Below, in pieces: positions 42,754 to 51,076 of a DNA stretch of 64,000 nt. The stretch covers positions 183,205 through 247,204 of the forward strand of contig CBDCHP010000013.1 of the NCBI GenBank assembly GCA_965217265.1. Reading direction: 5' to 3'. The translations under genes were made by a program, and so were the position numbers. The DNA comes from JAGRGG01 sp965217265 (GTDB lineage Bacteria; Pseudomonadota; Alphaproteobacteria; Geminicoccales; Geminicoccaceae). Below the pieces are notes generated by a model that was not told the DNA's origin, ran no database searches, and worked only from the letters and a program-made list of their open reading frames with translations. The first letter of the stretch is position 1. Each line of letters begins with the position of its first letter.

Positions 42754-43600
42754 AAACCAACCCGTACTGCCGCGCCTTGTGGCGCAGGAACGGCAGCCCC
42801 TCCCCCATCACCTGCTCGGCGCTCTCCGCGACCGGGCGCCAGACGGACAGCGCCGCGCCGATCTGCGGCGGCAGGTTGACGAAGCTCTCCATCGCGAGGC
42901 CGCCCTTGAAGCCGATCGCGGCCAGCGTGGCGAAGACCTCGTCCCAGTCGCAGGTGCCGGCGCCCGGCACGCCGCGGTCGCTCTCGGAGAGGTGGATGTA
43001 TTTGAGGTGGTCGCGCACGGCCAGGATGCCGTTCGCGGCGCCCTTCTCCTCGATGTTCATGTGGTAGGTGTCGAGGTGGACGAAGATGTTGTCGCTGCCG
43101 ACCTTCTCGATCAGCGCCGCCGCCTGCCGGCCGGTGTTGAGGATGTGGTTCTCGTAGCGGTTGACGGGCTCGATGCCGAGGCCGATGCCCTGCGCCTTGG
43201 CGTGCTTGGCCGCCTTGTCCAGGACCACGGCGATGTTGTCGATCTCGCCTTGCGTCGGCGGCCGGCCGGTGCGCTCGCCGATGCCGCCGTAGGTGACGCC
43301 GGAGAGGGCCAGGGCACCGATCCTGGCCGTGACGTCGATCGCGTGCTCCAGGAACGCGACCGCCGCGTCCGGCCGGACCGAGGCCCAGCACTCCTCGGGC
43401 AGCCCGAGCGAGCAGACGGCGGCCATTCCCGAACGCCCGATCAGCGCGCGGCTGTGGTCGGCGTCGACCTCGGCCGGGGCCAAGAGCGGGATCTCGATGA
43501 AGTCGAGATTATACTTGCCGGCCTCGGCCACCACCCTCTCGGCGTTCGCCGCCGTCCAGTCCATCGCCCACATGCTGGTGTGGACCCCAAAACCGTGCAT
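42752..43600 (-). CDS. Sugar isomerase/epimerase, ketose 3-epimerase-like
   Basis: TIM-barrel enzyme of 282 residues of the xylose-isomerase-like group, closest in motif layout to D-tagatose/D-allulose 3-epimerases. Metal ligands appear in order: Glu in GIEPVNRYENHILNT, Asp in HLDTYHMNIEE, His in IHLSESDRGVPG and Glu in LAMESFVNLP. ATG 43600 is preceded by GGGAGG. Its stop codon is the right edge of the split repeat copy 6. The true sugar substrate is unknown. Confidence 0.85.
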   Translation of the reverse strand: MHGFGVHTSMWAMDWTAANAERVVAEAGKYNLDFIEIPLLAPAEVDADHSRALIGRSGMAAVCSLGLPEECWASVRPDAAVAFLEHAIDVTARIGALALSGVTYGGIGERTGRPPTQGEIDNIAVVLDKAAKHAKAQGIGLGIEPVNRYENHILNTGRQAAALIEKVGSDNIFVHLDTYHMNIEEKGAANGILAVRDHLKYIHLSESDRGVPGAGTCDWDEVFATLAAIGFKGGLAMESFVNLPPQIGAALSVWRPVAESAEQVMGEGLPFLRHKARQYGLV

Positions 43601-43617
43601 TCTTAACCTCCCGTTGT

Positions 43618-43766
43618 TGAACGCTTCGCGTGCGCTGCCGCGCGGGCTTTTTCTTCTCTTTTTTGCTCTTGTCCGAGGCCGGCCCTCGGCGTTGTGGCCA
43701 ACCTCCTACGTTAACACTGGCAAAAACAAAGAAAGAAGCCCGCGCGGCAGCGCACGCGAAGCGTAA
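43618..43766. repeat. Inverted-repeat double-terminator element, copy 7
   Basis: Starts GAACGCTTCGCG, ends CGCGAAGCGTAAC, just before the TAG stop of the sulfatase. The centre holds CGTTAACACTGG, the reverse orientation of copies 1 and 3. It lies between the sulfatase and the co-directional epimerase gene. Confidence 0.85.
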
Positions 43767-43767
43767 C

Positions 43768-45138
43768 CTACCGCGTCGCCAGCAACGCCGCCATCCGGCC
43801 TTCGAGGAAGTCAAGCCCCTGCTTCTCCTTGGCGTCGAGCCGGCCGGCGAGGAGGTTGCTGCGCTCGTTCGGGTCGGCGAACAGGTCGTAGAACTCGTGC
43901 GACCCGTCCTGGCGGCGGATGAGCTTGTAGCGGTAGCTGCGCACGGCGCGCTCCCAGTCGTCGTTCGGGTTCATCTCGAACTTGTCGGCGTAGATCCAGG
44001 TGCGGACCGAGGGGTTCATCCGGTTTTCGATGTAGCGCTTGAAGCTGACGCCGTCGATCGTCGTACCGTTGGGCACGACGTCGGCCGCGTCGATGCCGGC
44101 CAGATCCAGGATGGTCGGGTAGAGGTCGACGGTGGCGACGAGCTTGCCGACGACGCGGCCGGGTGCTGCAACCCCGGCGCCGGCGACGAGCATCGGCACG
44201 CGCACGCCGCCCTCGTAGACCGAGTTCTTGCCGTGGTGGGGGCGGCGGCCGTTGAGCGGCGGCGCCAGCACCTCGGACGGGGTGCCGTTGTCGCCGATGA
44301 AGATCACCGTCGTCGTGTCGAGGTCGACCGAGGCCAGGAGCCGGCCGATCTCGGTGTCCAGGCTCTCGACCATCGCCTCGTAGTAGGGCCGGCGCATCGC
44401 GCGGTCGGTCGAGCCGGGCACGAGGCTGTCGCGGGTGTGCAGGTTGCTCGGCGGCTTGTGGTAGGGCGAGTGCGGCGTGCTGAACGCGAGCCAGACGAAG
44501 TAGGGCCGGTTCTTGCGCCCCGCCACCTCGATGCGGCGGATGGTGTGGTTGACCTCGTCGGTCGTGTTGTAGACCCGGCGCATCCTGGTGACGCCGTTCA
44601 CGGTCTTGGGCCAGTTGTAGTAGTCGGTGATCGCGGCGAGGTCGGGGTGGGGGCCGGCAAAGTACGGCCAGCCGTGCAGGTTCGGGTCCTTCTCGCCGCG
44701 GCTCAAGTGCCACTTGCCGATGTTCGAGAGCATGTAGGGCGACTTGGCCGCCCTGAACGCCTCGGGCAGGCTGAACTCGTCCAGGCTCAAGACCGGGTGG
44801 TCGCGCCGCTCGGCCGGTACGGGCGTGCCGATGTTGGTGCGAAAGTTGTAGCGCCCGGTGAAGATCGAGGCGCGGGTCGGCGAGCAGGTCGGCTGCGACC
44901 AAGCGTTGTCGAACAGGACGCCCTTCGCCGCCAGCTTGGCGAGGTTCGGCGCGTTCGGCGCCGGCGGGGTCGTCGCGGTGCGCGAAGCCTGCGGGTAGAA
45001 GGACGAAACGTCGACGCCCATGTCGTCGGCGATGATGAGAAGGATGTTGTCCGCCGCGCGTCCGTTCGGGGCGGCAAGCAGAAGGACGGCGGCGGCGATC
45101 AATGCCCGCCAACCGTAACGCGAGAAATGTCCAGTCAT
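43768..45138 (-). CDS. Secreted sulfatase (formylglycine type)
   Basis: Hydrolyses a sulfate ester. The 456-residue protein has a signal peptide (ALIAAAVLLLAAPNGRA), the metal-binding LLIIADDMGVDVS, and the C-x-P-x-R signature with Cys85 (CSPTR) to be converted to formylglycine. Next come FSTPHSPYHKPPSN and IFIGDNGTPSE with the second Asp/Asn pair. It is of arylsulfatase A type. ATG 45138 starts the signal peptide; a longer frame upstream lacks one. No formylglycine-generating enzyme gene is in the window. Confidence 0.85.
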   Translation of the reverse strand: MTGHFSRYGWRALIAAAVLLLAAPNGRAADNILLIIADDMGVDVSSFYPQASRTATTPPAPNAPNLAKLAAKGVLFDNAWSQPTCSPTRASIFTGRYNFRTNIGTPVPAERRDHPVLSLDEFSLPEAFRAAKSPYMLSNIGKWHLSRGEKDPNLHGWPYFAGPHPDLAAITDYYNWPKTVNGVTRMRRVYNTTDEVNHTIRRIEVAGRKNRPYFVWLAFSTPHSPYHKPPSNLHTRDSLVPGSTDRAMRRPYYEAMVESLDTEIGRLLASVDLDTTTVIFIGDNGTPSEVLAPPLNGRRPHHGKNSVYEGGVRVPMLVAGAGVAAPGRVVGKLVATVDLYPTILDLAGIDAADVVPNGTTIDGVSFKRYIENRMNPSVRTWIYADKFEMNPNDDWERAVRSYRYKLIRRQDGSHEFYDLFADPNERSNLLAGRLDAKEKQGLDFLEGRMAALLATR

Positions 45139-45347
45139 GGATGATGCCCTCAAAAGGCGGCGCCGCACCCCGCGGCGACCGTGTCGATTAAATGCATCAA
45201 ATTCCCCGGCCGCACCATAGGCAGGCCCGGCCGCGCCGCGATGCCGCCCCTTTAAGGTGCTGAGCGCGACAACCGGGGCGAGGGTCGTCATGACAGGCCG
45301 GTTCGGGTCGTCTATGGTGCCGCCGCACCCTCGGTCGGAGAGCGGCA

Positions 45348-47600
45348 TTGAGCGTTGAGGAAACGGACGTCACGGTAGCGGCACCCGCCCCGATCGCGGA
45401 GAGCGACGTGCTGCACGAGCAAGAGGCGCGCGCGGCGGCGAACCAGCCCGCACCCTCGGCCGAGGCGATCGCGGTGCGCGCCGAGCACTTCATCAACCGC
45501 GAACTCTCCTGGCTCGCCTTCAACGACCGCGTTCTGGAAGAGGCGTTCAACCCGCAGCACCCGCCCCTGGAGCGGCTGCGCTTTCTATCGATCTCGGCCT
45601 CCAACCTCGACGAGTTCTACATGGTGCGCGTCGCCGGCTTGAAGGCCCTGATCCAGGCCGGGGTCACGACGCTGAGCCAGGACGGCATGTCGCCAAGCGA
45701 GCAGATGGCGGCGATCAACGCGCGCGCCGAGGAGCTGATGACGAGCCAGCAGGGCTGCTGGCACGATTTGTTGCGCCTCTTGCGCGAGCACAAGGTGTTC
45801 GTCCACGACATCGAGAAGCTGAAGGCCGACGAGCGGGCGTGGCTGAAGGCCTACTTCACCGAGGAGATCCTGGCCGTCTTGACCCCGATCGCGGTCGATC
45901 CGGCGCACCCCTTTCCCTTCATCCCCAACACCGGCATCGGCGTCGTCGCCGACTTGTCCCGCGCCAACGGCGAACCGCTCGTCGGGCTCATCTTGCTGCC
46001 GGGCAAGCTGGAGCGCTTCGTGCGCCTGCCCGACAACAAGGGCTTCGTGCGCCTGGAAGACGTGATCCGCGAGCATCTGGGCATCCTGTTTCCGGGCTTT
46101 GGCGTGCGCGGGGTCGGCTACTTTCGCGTCATCCGCGACAGCGACATCGAGGTCGAGGAGGAGGCGGAAGACCTCGTCAGGCTGTTCGAGACGCTCTTAA
46201 AGCGCCGCCGCCGCGGCAGCGTCATCCGGCTCTCGACCAACGCGGCGATGCCCGAGGGCCTGCGCGCGTTCCTGATCGACCATCTAGGCGTCGGCAAGGA
46301 GGACGTGTTCGCGCTCGACGGCATCTTGGGCCTCGCCGACGCCAAGGCGATCATCGGCCACGACCGGCCCGACCTCGTCTTCCAGCCCTACGCGCCGCGC
46401 TACCCCGAGCGGATCAAGGACTTCAACGGCGACTGCTTCGCCGCGATCCGGCACAAGGACTTCATCGTCCACCACCCCTACGAGAGCTTCGAGGTGGTGG
46501 TGCAGTTCCTGTTCCAGGCGGCGCGCGACCCGAACGTCCTGGCGATCAAGCAGACCTTGTACCGCACGAGCGACGACTCGCCGATCGTCGCCGCCTTGAT
46601 CGAGGCGGCCGACGCCGGCAAGTCGGTGACGGCGCTGGTCGAACTCAAGGCCCGCTTCGACGAGGAGCAGAACATCCGCTGGGCGCGCAACCTGGAGCGC
46701 GCCGGGGTGCAGGTCGTCTACGGCTTCATCGCGTTCAAGACCCACGCCAAGATCTCGATGGTCGTCCGCCGCGAGCCGCAGGGCCTGCGCAGCTACATCC
46801 ACTTCGGCACCGGCAACTACCACCCGATCACGGCGAAGGTCTACACCGACCTCTCCTACTTCACCTGCGACCCAGCACTCGGCCGCGATGCGGCCAGGAC
46901 CTTCAACTTCATGACCGGCTACGCCGAGCCGCAGGACCTGGAGAAGCTCGCCGTCGCCCCCCTCACCTTGCGCGCGACGCTGCTCGACCTGATCGGGGCC
47001 GAGATCGCCCACGCCCTGGCCGGGCGCAAGGGCGCCATCTGGGCCAAGCTGAACTCGATCGTCGACGAGCAGGTGATCCGCGCCCTTTATCGCGCCAGCC
47101 AAGCCGGCGTGAAGATCGACCTCGTCGTGCGCGGCATCTGCTGCCTGCGCCCCGGCGTGGCCGGCCTGTCCGACAATATCCGGGTGAAGAGCATCGTCGG
47201 CCGCTTTCTCGAACACTCGCGCATCGTCTGCTTTGGCAACGGCCACGGCCTGCCCTCGAAGCGGGCCAAGGTCTTCATCTCCTCGGCCGATTGGATGCAG
47301 CGCAACCTCTCGCGCCGGGTCGAGACGCTGGTGCCGATCGAGAACGAGACCGTGCACAGCCAAGTCATGTCGCAGATCATGGTGGCGAACCTGAAGGACC
47401 GGGCGTCGTCGTGGACCTTGAAGGGCGACGGCACCTACCACCGCCTGCGCGGCGGCGAGGTGTTCTCGGCGCACCGCTACTTCATGACCAACCCGAGCCT
47501 GTCCGGCCGCGGCAGCGCGTCGCGCAAGCAAGCGGCGGTCAAGCTGGATTACGGGTCGCCCGAGAAGCGCCCGTCCCCGACCAAGGACGCCAAAGCGTGA
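45348..47600 (+). CDS. ppk: Polyphosphate kinase 1
   Basis: Reversible polymerisation of the gamma phosphate of ATP into polyphosphate. The 750-residue protein has the N-terminal PPK domain (FINRELSWLAFNDRVLEEA, SASNLDEFYMVRVAG), the FQPYAPR/HHPYESFEVVV segment and TLYRTSDDSPIV. The phospholipase-D-like core holds ALVELKARFDEEQNI, KTHAKISMVVRRE and YIHFGTGNYH. The TTG start at 45348 has GGAG a few bases upstream. The stop overlaps the GTG of ppx by 4 bp. Confidence 0.94.
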   Translation: MSVEETDVTVAAPAPIAESDVLHEQEARAAANQPAPSAEAIAVRAEHFINRELSWLAFNDRVLEEAFNPQHPPLERLRFLSISASNLDEFYMVRVAGLKALIQAGVTTLSQDGMSPSEQMAAINARAEELMTSQQGCWHDLLRLLREHKVFVHDIEKLKADERAWLKAYFTEEILAVLTPIAVDPAHPFPFIPNTGIGVVADLSRANGEPLVGLILLPGKLERFVRLPDNKGFVRLEDVIREHLGILFPGFGVRGVGYFRVIRDSDIEVEEEAEDLVRLFETLLKRRRRGSVIRLSTNAAMPEGLRAFLIDHLGVGKEDVFALDGILGLADAKAIIGHDRPDLVFQPYAPRYPERIKDFNGDCFAAIRHKDFIVHHPYESFEVVVQFLFQAARDPNVLAIKQTLYRTSDDSPIVAALIEAADAGKSVTALVELKARFDEEQNIRWARNLERAGVQVVYGFIAFKTHAKISMVVRREPQGLRSYIHFGTGNYHPITAKVYTDLSYFTCDPALGRDAARTFNFMTGYAEPQDLEKLAVAPLTLRATLLDLIGAEIAHALAGRKGAIWAKLNSIVDEQVIRALYRASQAGVKIDLVVRGICCLRPGVAGLSDNIRVKSIVGRFLEHSRIVCFGNGHGLPSKRAKVFISSADWMQRNLSRRVETLVPIENETVHSQVMSQIMVANLKDRASSWTLKGDGTYHRLRGGEVFSAHRYFMTNPSLSGRGSASRKQAAVKLDYGSPEKRPSPTKDAKA

Positions 47601-49108
47601 ATACCCCCACCCCCATCGCCGTCATCGACGTCGGCTCGAACACGATCCGGCTCGTCGTCTACGACCGCCTAAGCCGCTCCCCCTTCCCGCGCTTCAACGA
47701 GAAGTCGGTGTGCGGCCTCGGGCGCGACTTGAACCGGGGCGAGCGCCTGTCCGAGGCCTCGATCGACTGCACGCTGCGGGCGATGCGGCGCTTCGTCGGC
47801 ATTGCCAAGGCGATGCGTGCGAGCCAGATCCACGTTATCGCGACCGAGGCGGTGCGCCGTGCCGAGAATGGCCCCGCGGTCGTGCGCGCGATCGCGCAGG
47901 CGACCGGGTGCGAGGCGCGTATCTTGAGCGGCGACGACGAGGCATACATGGCGGCGCTGGGGGTCGCGAGCGGCTTTTATCGCGCGCACGGCCTGATGGG
48001 TGATCTCGGCGGCGGCAGCCTCGAACTGTGCAGCCTGCATCAAGGCGAGGTGGCAACCGACCGCATCAGCCTGCCCTTGGGTGCCCTTCGGGTCGAGGGC
48101 CTGCTCGCCGACGGCTTCGACGCGGCGAAGGAGGCGATCGACGCCCGGTTGAAGCCGGTGATCGACAAGGGTCAAGCCGACACGTTCTACCCCGTCGGCG
48201 GCGGCTGGCGGGCGCTCGCCCGCGTCCACATGACCCGCGCGGGTTCACCCTTGCACAACGTCCACGGCTACGAGATCCCGATCAAGGACGCCCGCGCCCT
48301 GACCAAGGAACTGCGCGCCTCGACGCCCGAGGCCGCGCGCGACCTGCCGGGCGTGCCGTCGCGCCGGGCGCCGCAGGTGCCGGCCTCGGCCCTCGTCCTC
48401 GACCGGGTCTTGAAGCGCCTGGCACCCGAGCGCGTCGTCTTCTCGGCGCTCGGCGTGCGCGAGGGCTGGCTCTACGCCGCCTTGCCGGACGAGGACCGCG
48501 CCGACGACCCGCTCGTCGTCGGTGCCCGCGACTTCGGCCGGCCGCGGGCGCGCGTGCCCTCGATCGGGGCCGCCATGCTGCGCTTCACCGAACCGCTCGG
48601 CCTGGACGAGACCGCTTCCGAGCGCCGCCTGCGCGAGGCGGCTTGCGAACTCTCCGACATCGCGTGGCCCGACCATCCGGACGGGCGGGCGCTCGACGTC
48701 TTCCACCGTCTGTCGCAACTGCCCTTCGTCGGCATCGACCACAAGGAACGCGCCTGCCTCGCCGCCACCGTCTACGCCCGCTACGACGGCGACGCAGGCG
48801 CGCCGGCCGTGGCGGCGGCGCTGGGCCTGCTCGACGGGAGACAAGTTCGCCGCGCCTTCGTCCTCGGCGCAGCACTGCGCCTGGGCTATCGTTTCTCGGG
48901 CTCCGTGCCCGCGGTGCTGGACCGGGCCCGGCTCAGGCTCGGCACCGACGCCGTCATCCTCGAAGTCGCCGCCAACGAGGCCCTGCCGGACAGCGAGCCG
49001 GTGCGCGCGTGCCTGAAGAAGCTCGCCAAGGCGATCGGGATGCCGCGCACCGAGATCCGCGTGACGGCCGAGCCGGCCGCACCCCGCTTGGTCGTCGTCG
49101 GCGGCTGA
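47597..49108 (+). CDS. ppx: Exopolyphosphatase (Ppx/GppA family)
   Basis: Releases phosphate from polyphosphate ends, opposing Ppk. The 503-residue protein has the ASKHA-type phosphate-1 motif AVIDVGSNTIRLVVYD, GDDEAYMAALGVASGF, the phosphate-2 motif GLMGDLGGGSLELCSL and a C-terminal HD-like helical part. GTG 47597 overlaps the ppk stop (GTGA), so synthesis of the two enzymes is coupled. A very long open frame upstream in this phase is antisense noise through ppk. Confidence 0.92.
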   Translation: MNTPTPIAVIDVGSNTIRLVVYDRLSRSPFPRFNEKSVCGLGRDLNRGERLSEASIDCTLRAMRRFVGIAKAMRASQIHVIATEAVRRAENGPAVVRAIAQATGCEARILSGDDEAYMAALGVASGFYRAHGLMGDLGGGSLELCSLHQGEVATDRISLPLGALRVEGLLADGFDAAKEAIDARLKPVIDKGQADTFYPVGGGWRALARVHMTRAGSPLHNVHGYEIPIKDARALTKELRASTPEAARDLPGVPSRRAPQVPASALVLDRVLKRLAPERVVFSALGVREGWLYAALPDEDRADDPLVVGARDFGRPRARVPSIGAAMLRFTEPLGLDETASERRLREAACELSDIAWPDHPDGRALDVFHRLSQLPFVGIDHKERACLAATVYARYDGDAGAPAVAAALGLLDGRQVRRAFVLGAALRLGYRFSGSVPAVLDRARLRLGTDAVILEVAANEALPDSEPVRACLKKLAKAIGMPRTEIRVTAEPAAPRLVVVGG

Positions 49109-49109
49109 T

Positions 49110-50327
49110 TTGGCGACCCTCACGCTCGGCCGTGGTGGTGCGGCGCGAAGCGACGACCGCTTCGTCATCGCGCTCGTCGGCACCGCACACGGCGGCAGCC
49201 ACTTCTTCCACCTCGTCCTGCCCGCCTTGTTCCCCTGGCTCACCGATGCGTTCGCGGTCTCGGCGATGGGGCTCGGCCTCGTGATGGCCGTCTACTTCGC
49301 CGTCTCCGGCGTCGGGCAGGCGGTGGTCGGCGTCTACGTCGATCGCTTGGGGGCGGCGCGCGTCCTGACGGTGGGTCTGGCCCTGCTCGGGCTCGGCGCC
49401 CTGATCGCCGCGACGGCGACCGGGCTGCTTGTCCTGATCGCGGCGGCGCTCGTCATGGCGCTCGGCAACTGCACCTTTCACCCGGCCGACTACGCCATCC
49501 TCGGCCACCGGGTCGCGCCGGCGAGGCTCGGCCGGGCATTCGCGATCCACACGCTCGGCGGCTCGATCGGCTGGGCGCTCGCCCCGGTGACGATGGCGGC
49601 GGTGGCGACGTTCGCCGGCTGGCGCGCGGCCCTCGTCGTCGCGGCCCTGATCGCGCTGGCGCTGGCGTGGCTGGTCCACCGCTCGCGCGAGCGGCTCGCG
49701 ACCCCGCTGGCGGCGGGCGGCGGCGCCGCGTTCGCCGGCTACCTTCGCCTCGTCGCCTCAAGGCCGATCCTCTTGTGCTTTGCCTTCTTCGCCGCCCAGG
49801 CGGTGAGCCTGATCGGGCTGCAGAGCTTCATGCCGCTCGTCTTCGAGACCACCCGCGGCATCGACCCGCTCGCCGCCAACGCCACCGTCACCGCCTTCAT
49901 GACCGGCAGCGCGCTCGGCACGCTCGCCGGCGGCTACCTCGCCGATTTCGGCCACAACCTGCGCCGCACGATCGCACTCGGGCTCGCCGCCTCCGCGGTG
50001 CTCGCCTGGGGGCTGGGCTTAGAGGCGCTGCCCTTCGCCCTCGTCTACCCGCTGGCGTCCGCCGCCGGCGCGCTGCAGGGCGTGACGACGCCCTCGCGCG
50101 ACCTCCTGGTCCGCGCCAACGCCCCGCCCGGCACGACCGGCCAGACGTTCGGCTTCGTCTACAGCGGGCTCGACCTCGGCGCCACGCTGGGGCCGCTCCT
50201 CATGGGCGCCTTGTTCGACGCCGGGTGGCCCCGGCTCATCTTCACGGGCGTCGCCGGCTTCATCCTGCTCAGCGGCCTCTTCGCCCTCCTCATCCCCGAG
50301 CGCCCGCCGCCGGCAGGAGGCCGCTGA
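49110..50327 (+). CDS. MFS transporter (fosmidomycin-resistance Fsr-like)
   Basis: 405-residue, 12-segment major facilitator. The N-terminus IALVGTAHGGSHFFHLVLPALFPWL resembles Fsr-type exporters, and YVDRLGAARVLTVG matches the MFS cytoplasmic loop. TTG 49110 begins 1 bp after the ppx stop, so it is probably the third gene of the ppk-ppx transcript. Transport substrate is unknown. Confidence 0.78.
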   Translation: MATLTLGRGGAARSDDRFVIALVGTAHGGSHFFHLVLPALFPWLTDAFAVSAMGLGLVMAVYFAVSGVGQAVVGVYVDRLGAARVLTVGLALLGLGALIAATATGLLVLIAAALVMALGNCTFHPADYAILGHRVAPARLGRAFAIHTLGGSIGWALAPVTMAAVATFAGWRAALVVAALIALALAWLVHRSRERLATPLAAGGGAAFAGYLRLVASRPILLCFAFFAAQAVSLIGLQSFMPLVFETTRGIDPLAANATVTAFMTGSALGTLAGGYLADFGHNLRRTIALGLAASAVLAWGLGLEALPFALVYPLASAAGALQGVTTPSRDLLVRANAPPGTTGQTFGFVYSGLDLGATLGPLLMGALFDAGWPRLIFTGVAGFILLSGLFALLIPERPPPAGGR

Positions 50328-50468
50328 AACAATCTGCAACAAATTTCGGAATAAATCCGTTTTCAGGTCGTCATTAACCGTAAGCAGGGCTATTTGTGAA
50401 CCGTGAGAGCCAAACTCCCTCTACCCAAACAACACAAGAAAAAGCTAAAGTTTTGGTTGCTTTGACCT

Positions 50469-50498
50469 CATTAATTAATATGCTTGCATTAATTAATG
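50469..50498. promoter_or_regulatory. Duplicated AT palindrome upstream of gtrA
   Basis: CATTAATTAAT occurs at 50469-50479 and 50487-50497; the second copy is part of the perfect palindrome CATTAATTAATG. The two centres are 18 bp apart, and the whole 50328-50600 gap is unusually AT-rich. It looks like a two-site operator or promoter region. Confidence 0.4.
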
Positions 50499-50603
50499 AT
50501 ACGTCTTATGTGCCTAAGACAGCCGGCTAAGCCGGCGTCTACAAGTCAACCAAACACGACACTAAAAAACCAGCCTCCTGTCGGCCCTGATGGAGAACCA
50601 GTT

Positions 50604-51071
50604 TTGAGCGTGCTGCGCGAGGGAACGCGGTTTTTGGTCGCCAGCATTGCTGCGACACTTCTCCAATACGCCCTGCTCGTCTTTCTGGTCGAGGTCGTGG
50701 CGCTCGCGGCCCTCGCGTCCGGTGCCTTGGCGTTCGTCGCCGGTGCCGTGACGAACTACGTCTTGCGGCGCAACTACGTCTTCCGCCGCGGCACGCCGCA
50801 CCGCCAGGGCATCCCGCGCGCCGCCGTCGTGACGCTGATGGGTCTGGGCATGAACATGGCGATCTTCTGGATCGCGCTCGACGGGCTCGGCCTGCCCTAC
50901 CTGCTCGCCCAAGCGGCCGCGACTGGAATGCTGTTCGCCTGGAACTTCCTTGCGCACCGGCACTGGACGTTCGCCCCGGCCCGTGGCGGGCTCTTGCAAT
51001 CGGCGACTTTATTGTCCGGCGCGCACCTGCGGCGGCGTCTGAATGAGTTGCGCTTCGACCGTCCGGGCTGA
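50604..51071 (+). CDS. GtrA family membrane protein
   Basis: Small four-segment membrane protein of about 155 residues from the proposed TTG start, of the GtrA family linked to flipping or transfer of polyprenyl-linked sugars. Visible features are FLVASIAATLLQYALLVFLVE, the family loop TNYVLRRNYVFRRG, and NFLAHRHWTF at the C-terminal end. TTG 50604 has GGAG 8 nt upstream and fits family length. An ATG at 50496 is open but lies inside an AT palindrome and would add a non-conserved N-terminus. No glycosyltransferase is adjacent. Confidence 0.78.
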   Translation: MSVLREGTRFLVASIAATLLQYALLVFLVEVVALAALASGALAFVAGAVTNYVLRRNYVFRRGTPHRQGIPRAAVVTLMGLGMNMAIFWIALDGLGLPYLLAQAAATGMLFAWNFLAHRHWTFAPARGGLLQSATLLSGAHLRRRLNELRFDRPG

Positions 51072-51076
51072 GCGCC

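Noticed and set aside
45139..45347. Pho box upstream of ppk
   Set aside because: A lone ATGACAG is present but the second half-site at the right spacing is missing.
45839..49108. Single 1089-codon frame covering ppk and ppx
   Set aside because: Only the last 503 codons are the Ppx protein; the first part is out of frame with ppk and meaningless.
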